From assembly GCF_029255125.1 (NCBI RefSeq), contig NZ_JAPUVR010000063.1:1-33045 (forward strand): a DNA stretch of 33,045 nucleotides. The letters are read 5' to 3'. Of the stretch, positions 16,379-24,200 are shown in pieces (positions within the stretch are counted from its first letter, which is position 1; the number at the start of each line of letters is the position of its first letter). Below the pieces are notes generated by a model, which saw only the letters and a program-made list of their open reading frames with translations, ran no database searches and was not told the DNA's origin. The translations under genes and the position numbers were made by a program. The stretch is from Accumulibacter sp. (GTDB taxonomy: Bacteria > Pseudomonadota > Gammaproteobacteria > Burkholderiales > Rhodocyclaceae).

Positions 16379-18112
16379 ATGTCGGTCGAGCCGTTCCAAA
16401 GCGTATCGACCGGCTGCCAGCGCCGGCGTGTCCGCGGCTTGGTTGTCGCATTGGTGACTGCCGTCACTGTCTTTGCCGCGGCGCTACCGCTGGCGCGCGC
16501 GCAGCAGGACGCCGGCCAGATCCTTCGCCAGATTCAGGGTCCGCCGCTGCCGCCGAACCTGCCGGTGCCCGACGTGGACAATCAGTTGCCTGCGTACAAG
16601 CCCGAACTGGCCGACGTTCCAGACCTGAAAATGGACATCCGGGGCTTCACGCTGAGCGGGGTTCCGGCCGAGGAGATGGCGCCGATCATCGACCAACTGG
16701 CGCGTTTCACTGGCGGGGAGAAGACCTTTCAGGATCTACTCGATGCCGCGGCGACGGTGAAGGCTTATCTCAACGCACGCGGCTACCTGCTGGCGCAGGC
16801 CTACATTCCCGAGCAGAAGCTGCGTGACGGCATCGTCGAGATCGTCGTTCTGCTTGGACGGCTGGGTAAGATCGAACTGAACCATGACCAGGCGACGCCG
16901 GTGGCGCGCAGCCGGATTCAGGCCTACCTCGATCGTCTGCAACCCGGGCAGACGTTGCGCACCGGCGATCTGGAGCGTGTTCTCTTCCTGATCAACGACC
17001 TGCACGGCGTGCGTGCGAGTTCGACGATACGCCCGGGCAGCGAACCGGGAACGGCCGATCTGGTGGTCGATGTTCAGCCCGATGCAATACTCGGCGGGCA
17101 GGCGCAGGTGGACGACATGGGGTCGCGCTACACCGGAACGGTTCGTCTGAGCGGCAACGTGGTCGTCGGCTCGCCACTCGGCGTCGGCGACGCCTTGTCG
17201 CTACGCGCGATGTACGGGCAGGACCAGGGTATTCGCTTTGGCTCACTCAGCTATGTCGTTCCGGTCGGCAGCGATGGGCTGCGCCTGGGTGTGACGCTGT
17301 CCCGCCTGAAGTACACGCTGCTGAGCAAGGAGGGCATCCCACCGGGTTACGGCACGGCGCTCGACGCGCTGGCTTTCGTTCTCTACCCGATTGCCCGCTC
17401 GCGCAACTTCAATCTCTTCGTGCAGATCGGCTACGACTACAAGGAGTTTGAAGACAATCCGGACGCTGCCGCGCGCATCGACCGGCGCTCGCGGGCGAGC
17501 TTGCTGACGCTCACTGGCGATCTGCGCGACTCGCTGCTCGGCGGTGGAATCAACAGTTTCTCGCTCGGTTATACCTACGGCACGCTGGACAATCGGAATG
17601 CGGCGGTCGGCACGCCGGTCGGTCATTTCCGCAAGATCAACCCCTATTTCTCCCGCCTGCACGCGCTGGGCGATTCCGGCTTTCTCGTCTTCCTGCGCTA
17701 CTCGGGCCAATTCACGCGCGATCGCCTCGACAGCAGCGAAAAGTTCAGCCTCGGCGGGCCAAGCGCGGTGCGCGCCTTCGCCGTCGGCGAAGCGCCAGGC
17801 GATGAAGCGCACTTGGCGGCGCTCGAATTGCGCTATGCGCTGCCCAACTGGGGCGGCAAGATACCGGGTTCGCTGGTCGGCTCGGTTTTTGTCGACTGGG
17901 GGCGTTCGACCCTCGACAGGAATCCGCCGCTACCGGCCAGCAACACCGAGAACACGCGAACGCTATCCGGCTACGGTGTCGGACTCAACTGGGCGACGGC
18001 GAGGACGTGGTCGGCGCAGGGCAGCCTGGCCTGGCGCGCCAAGGGCGATCTGGTCAATGACAAGCTCGATCGCCGGCCGCGCGCGTACGTGCAGATCAGC
18101 CGCTCCTTCTAA
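16379..18112 (+). CDS. TpsB two-partner secretion transporter (FhaC/ShlB family)
   Basis: TpsB proteins are 16-strand outer-membrane barrels that bind the TPS domain of their partner in the periplasm and export it. The 577-residue product has a signal peptide with a long basic region (probable end ALPLARA near residue 41), then a proline-rich linker (GPPLPPNLPVP). Two POTRA domains follow, at about 82-160 (MDIRGFTLSGVPAEEM; AYLNARGYLLAQAYIPEQ) and about 162-235 (RIQAYLDRLQPGQTLRTGDLE). The barrel contains GGPSAVRAF at about 459-467, equivalent to the VRGY motif of the L6 loop, and ends with phenylalanine as outer-membrane proteins do. I start at 16379 because of GGGGAG upstream; the ATG at 16343 is possible. 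Its partner begins 96 bases downstream, so the two should be co-transcribed. Confidence 0.93.
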   Translation: MSVEPFQSVSTGCQRRRVRGLVVALVTAVTVFAAALPLARAQQDAGQILRQIQGPPLPPNLPVPDVDNQLPAYKPELADVPDLKMDIRGFTLSGVPAEEMAPIIDQLARFTGGEKTFQDLLDAAATVKAYLNARGYLLAQAYIPEQKLRDGIVEIVVLLGRLGKIELNHDQATPVARSRIQAYLDRLQPGQTLRTGDLERVLFLINDLHGVRASSTIRPGSEPGTADLVVDVQPDAILGGQAQVDDMGSRYTGTVRLSGNVVVGSPLGVGDALSLRAMYGQDQGIRFGSLSYVVPVGSDGLRLGVTLSRLKYTLLSKEGIPPGYGTALDALAFVLYPIARSRNFNLFVQIGYDYKEFEDNPDAAARIDRRSRASLLTLTGDLRDSLLGGGINSFSLGYTYGTLDNRNAAVGTPVGHFRKINPYFSRLHALGDSGFLVFLRYSGQFTRDRLDSSEKFSLGGPSAVRAFAVGEAPGDEAHLAALELRYALPNWGGKIPGSLVGSVFVDWGRSTLDRNPPLPASNTENTRTLSGYGVGLNWATARTWSAQGSLAWRAKGDLVNDKLDRRPRAYVQISRSF

Positions 18113-18208
18113 GTCTGAGGTCGGCGAATGTCTCGGGATGAGGCGATCCCGGTATCGCGACAGGCGCCACGAAGGCGCGACATGCAGCAAGACGACCTGG
18201 GGAGGTCC

Positions 18209-21200
18209 ATGACCAAGCAAACGCAGTACCCGCAGCGCGCGCAGCCATTCGCGGCGAACGCCGCAATCTGCCGAGAGCAGGCACCGTCGAGCAGCGCGCT
18301 GCACCCGCTGGCCTGGGCGATTCTCCTCGCCTTCGCCGGCAGTGCGCTGGCGTTGCCGAGTGATCCGCTGCTGGTCGCCGGGCAGGCGACGGTCAGCCGC
18401 AGTGGCCCGGCAGCACTGTTGGTCAATCAGAGTAGCGCGAAGGCGGCGCTCGACTGGCGCAGCTTCAACGTTGCGGCAAACGAATCGGTGCGCTTCAATC
18501 AGCCGTCGGCGAGCGCACTGACCGTCAACCGCGTCACCGGCAACGACCCGTCGCAGATTCTCGGGCAGATCAGCGCCCCGGGTTCGGTCTTCCTGATCAA
18601 TCCGGCCGGCGTCTACTTCGGCGCGTCGGCCGTCGTCCACGTTGGCAACCTGATTGCCGGGACGCTGAGCGCCAATCCGCGCGAGCTGCTCGACGGACGC
18701 CTGAGCTTCAGCAGCGCGCCAGGTGCAGTGGCGGTCGTGCGTAACGATGGGCGAATCGAGACGCCAGTCGGCGGCAGCGTCTCGTTACTCGGCACGCAGG
18801 TGATCAACGCCGGATCGATCAGCACGCCCGGTGGCACAACCGGCCTGATCGCCGGCGAGCGGATCGTTGTCGATTTCCACGGCGATGGCCTGGTCCGCTA
18901 CCAGGTCGATGCGGCGGCAGCGCGCGCGCTGGTACACCATCAGGGACGCATCGAGGCCGACGGCGGACGCGTCGCGCTGCAGGCGAGCGCGCGCGAAGCG
19001 CTGGTCGACACGGTCCTCAACGTCGACGGAATCGTCCGCGCGCGCGGCGCTCGTCTGCGCAATGGCGAAATCTTCCTCGACGCTGGCGCCAGCGGCGTGC
19101 TCAGCGTCAGCGGCCAGCTCGACGCCGCTGGCGCCGAGCCGGGCGCATCGGGCGGGCAGGTCAGCGTCCTCGGCGAGAAGGTCGGTCTGTTCGCCGGCGC
19201 GCGGATAGACGCCTCGGGCGATACGGGTGGGGGGCGCGTTCTGGTCGGCGGCGACTACCAGGGCCAAGGCGGACAGCGCAATGCGCGACAGACTTACGTC
19301 GGTCCGGACGTGCGCATTGTTGCCGACGCGCTGGTCAGCGGCGACGGCGGCCGAGCGATTGTCTGGGCGGACGACTGGACGCGCTTCTCGGGAGCGATCT
19401 CGGCCAGAGGCGGCGAACGCAGAGGCGACGGCGGTTTCGTCGAGGTCTCCGGCAAGAACCGGCTGCACTTCGACGGACGCGTGGACACCTCGGCGGCGCA
19501 CGGAAGGGGAGGGTCGCTGCTGCTCGACCCGAGCGATCTGTATGTCGGCGGAGCGCAACAGCCGGGCGAGACCAGCCTGACGGTCAACCCCTTCGTCGCG
19601 CTGGATCCGGCCGATCCCGCCGCGCTGGCCGGCTACTTCGTTTCTACCGCCAGCTTCAGCTCGGATACCCGCTATACCTTGCAGGCTTCGCGCAACATCT
19701 ACTTGCGCGAGAACGTGTCGTTCGGCACGAGCGGTACGGGGTCGCCGGCCAGCTCGGTCACGATCACTGCCGGAAACCAGATCGACGCCGGCGGTTTTCG
19801 CCTGGCGACCGCCGGCGGCGCGCTGACGTTGAGCGCGGCGGCGGTCGTTGCGCCGGGCGTCGTCGATCTCGCTGGCGGAACGCTGACCATCAATCTGAGC
19901 AGCCCGGACGGATCGCTGATCCAGGGATCGCCGCTGCACACAGCGTCTTTGGTCAAGGAAGGTCCGGGTCGGCTCGCCTTTTCGGCGTCGAATCTCCTGC
20001 TCTCGGGCGGGCCAAATGGCAGCGACCTGACGGTCAATGGCGGGACGGTGGACCTCAATGCGACCACACAGAGCATAGGTCGCCTGCTCGGAACGGGAAG
20101 CGTCGCGCTCGCCGGGGGAAGCCTGAGCGTGAACGTTCCCGCCGGCCCGCTGGCTACCTTCGGCGGTCGGATCGCGGGGGCGGGAACGCTGAGCAAGAGC
20201 GGGGCTGGGCGACTGCTCCTGAGTGGCGCGGACAGTGTCCTCGGCGGCACCACGATCGACGCCGGCACACTCGAAATGAGCGGCGCAAACGGTGCAACGG
20301 GCGCGACGCAGATCAACGGCGGGACGCTGAAAGTGAGCGGCGCGGGAAGCCTGGGTGCCGGCTCGGTCGTCACCCTGGCGAGCGGCGTCGGTGCCGAAGT
20401 CGACATTTCCGCGGCGAGCCAGAATCAGGAGATTGCCGGCTTGAGCGGGGGTGCGGCGAGTGGTGCACCGAGCAGCGCCGGCAAGGTCGTTCTCGGCGAG
20501 CGTACGCTGACCGTTCGCGTACCCGAGGGCTCCGCGCTCGATTTCGCGGGGACGATCAGCGGCGGCAGCAACGGCAGCCTGAGCAAGGACGGGGCCGGCA
20601 CGCTGAGGCTGCAGGGCGCGAATGCGTATCGCGGAACGACGCGGGTGAGCGACGGGATACTCGCGCTGACCCGATCCGATGCGCTGCATGCGAACTCGGC
20701 GCTGGTCGTCGACGGTGGCGCGCTTGAACTCGCCGGAGCATTCACCCTGAACACGCTGGCCGGCGGCTTCTCGTTGCGCGGCGACGGGGCCGGTGTGGGC
20801 GCGCTGCGCTTGGCTGCGGCGGGTAGCGCGGCCTATTTCGGTGCCATTACGCTGAGCGGATCGACGCGCATCGGCGTCAGCTCCGGCGGAACGCTCGAGC
20901 TGGGCGGAGCGATCGCTCAGGACGTCGGGGCGGCTGCCTACGTTCTGAGCAAGACGGGTACGGGAAGGCTGAAGCTCTCCGGGCCGACCAAGGACTACCG
21001 TGGCGGGACCGAACTGATCGAGGGTTCGCTACTCACCGCAGCCGCCGATGTACTGCCATCCGATGGCCGCCTCAGCCTGACGGGTGCAGCGGCGCTGCTC
21101 GATCTTGACGGGAAGAGACAGCATGTCGGCACACTGAGCGGCGTGCCTGGCGCGCAGGTCAATCTGGGCACGAGCGGATGGCTGTACGTCAACCAGGCGG

Positions 21201-24200
21201 ACGATGCCGTCTTTGCCGGTACGCTGGCGGGCAGCGGCGGCAATCTGAGCAAACTCGGCAACGGCCGGCTCACGCTGACTCAGGCCAACACCTATGACGG
21301 GACGACGACGGTCAGCCAGGGCGTGCTCGCGCTGACCCAGGCGAATTCGCTCGACGCGCAGTCCCGCCTGGTCGTCGCGAGCGGCAGCGTGGACCTTGCC
21401 GGTTCCTTTACGCTCAATACCCTGAACGGCGGTCTATCGCTGGCCGGCAACGGCTACCAGGGCAGGGGCGCCTTGACCGTCGGTCTCGGGCCAGGTGGGG
21501 CGCCGCATCAGGCGGCGTATGATGGGCCGGTCACGCTGCAGGCCAACGCGTCGCTCGGTGGCGACGGCAGCGCTGACACGCTGACCTTGCGCGGCGACAT
21601 TTCGGCCAGCCCGAGTAATGCCGGCTACAAGCTGACCAAGCTGGGCCCGGCGACGCTCGTCCTGGCCGGCGCAGCGAGCAATTTCCGGGGCGGCAGCGTG
21701 GTCGACGCGGGTATCGTCCGCGTCGCCAGTGCGCGCGCGCTGGGCAGCGGTTCGGCCGAAGTCAAGCCGGGTGCCAGCCTGCAGATCGACGACGTGACGC
21801 TGCTCCTCTCCGGCGCGACGAGCAAGCTGACGCTGGCTGGCAGCGGCCCGGATGGCGCGGGCGCCTTGCGCGCTTCCGGCGCGGCGGCTTACCACGGGGC
21901 GCTCGTCCTCGGCGCGGACACGCAGATCGGCGTCGCCGCTGCGGACGCCACGCTCAGTTTGAACGGGGGAATCGCCAGCACGCCGTACGGCTTGCGCAAG
22001 CTGGGTGACGGTACTTTGCTGCTGGGCGGCCAGGCCAAGGGCTACGCCGGGGGCACGGTGGTCGCACAGGGCATGCTCTCGGTTGCCGATTGGCGCTCGC
22101 TCGGTGTCGGAGGAACGGTCGAGGTGCTCGCCGGGGCCGTTCTGCAGCTTGACAACGTGGCTTTGGCAGCGAGCCGCAACCCGCAGATCCAGATCGCCGG
22201 GCAGGGCGCGAGCGGCAGCGGCGCGCTGATCGGCCGGGCGAACGCGAGCTACGATGGCCGGGTCGTTCTCGCCACGGATGCCGGAATCGGTGTGCCCGAG
22301 GCGAATCATCGACTGACGCTGAGCGGGGCGATCGATCAACTTGCCGGCGGCGATCGCGCGCTCAGCAAGTTGGGCGCCGGAAGCTTGCGACTGGCCGGTC
22401 CGCAGAAGACTTATCAAGGTGGCACATTCATTGTCGACGGCACGCTGGAGACCGGCGCGGACGACGTTCTGCCGGCGCAGCGCGCGCTGACGCTGAGCAC
22501 GGGGAGCGCCGTGCTCGATCTGCAGGGGCGTGATCAAAGCATCGGCACGCTGACGGCGAGCGAACCGGCGGCACGAATCTGGCTGAATGGCGGTACGCTG
22601 ACCGTCGACCAGGAAGTGCCGACGACTTTCGCCGGGCAGATCGGCGAGAACTCGCAGGTCTCGCCGCTTACCCAGGGCCGCCTGATCAAGACCGGCACCG
22701 GCCAATTGACCCTCACCGGCGACAACCGCTACGCCGGTGGCACGCACCTCGCGGCCGGTGTTCTGAGCGCCGCGCATGGTCACGCGCTGGGCAGCGGAGC
22801 GGTGAACGTCGCTGCCGGCGCAACGCTCGACATCCACGATGTAACGCTGGCGCTCGCTCCGACAGCGGAACTGCGGCTCGCCGGAGTCGGCGCCGGCGGT
22901 ACGGTGCTGGCAGCCGGTGCGCTGACCGGCAGCGGGACGCATGCGGCCTATCATGGCCCGCTGTTCCTGGCCAGCGACGCGCGCATCAATGTGCCGCAGG
23001 CCGACGATACGCTGACGCTGAAAGGGGCGATTGCCGGCGCTCCGGCAGCGGCGTTGAGCAAGGTCGGGGCGGGACAGTTGTTCGTCGAGGCGAGGGGCTC
23101 CTACACCGGCAGGACGATCATCGAGCAAGGCGTTCTGATCGCCCAGACGAGCGACCGCGTACTCGGCTCCGGCGCCGTCGAGGTCAAGACCGGTGGCACG
23201 CTGCGCGTCAACAACATCCTGCTCGGCAACGAGGTCAGTCTGCTTGGCGGCAGCTTGCTGGTGAATGGTGCGGCGATCATCGACGGCGCCTTGAACCTGG
23301 CGCAGAGCACCACGCTGTCGGTGCCCACCGACGCTTCGCTCGAAATCCGCCGCACGCTGCTCGGCGGCGGTGACGACCAGTCGCTGACCATCGACGGCGG
23401 CGGTACGCTGAAGCTTTTCGGTGGCGCGCGCAACCTCGGCAGCCTGACTTTGCAAGCGGTGAGCACACTCGATCTCGGGTCGGCGCAGACGGTATCGACG
23501 GTCGGCGGGCAAACCTACCTGGGAATCGTCCGCGCCGACTCGGCGACGCTGACGAGCCGCAGCGGAAGCGGGGCGATGAGCCTGGACAATGCAGCCAATC
23601 AGTTGCGCGGAAGCTTCAGCGTAAGCGGTGGAACGACTCATCTGACGACAGCTTCGCCTGCGCTGTCGGTCGCCCTGGTTGCCGGCGCGACGCAGGTGCA
23701 CGCAAGCAACGGATCTCTCGTGCTCTCCGGAACGGCCGACAGCTTGCGCGCGAGCAGTACCGACACGCTGGTCAGCAGCGTCGCGACGCTCGGCGACAGC
23801 GAACTCACGGCCGTGGCGGCAGCCAGCAACCGCGGCGCGATCGGCGGCGATCTGACGATCGACGCCGGCGGCGCCATCGGCAGCAGCGGCAATGTCGCTG
23901 GCCAGGCGCGGCTGCTCAGCCGGGGCGGCGGCGCCATCACGCATGCTGCTGCCGTTGGGCAGCGGCTGAGCAGCGATACGACTGGCGACACGACGCTCGC
24001 AGGAAGCCTCGGCGAGTTGCAGGTCGAGCGGACGGCGCAACTGGTCTTCGGGCCAGGTACGACGCACATCCAGAACGCTGCGCGCATCGAACTGGCGACT
24101 GGCGCCGTCAGCCAGGCGGCCGCGTTGACCGTGGGCGGATCGCTGAGCCTGCGCGCACCCGGCCAGAACGTCCAGCTTGCCGACCGGGAGAACGACTTTG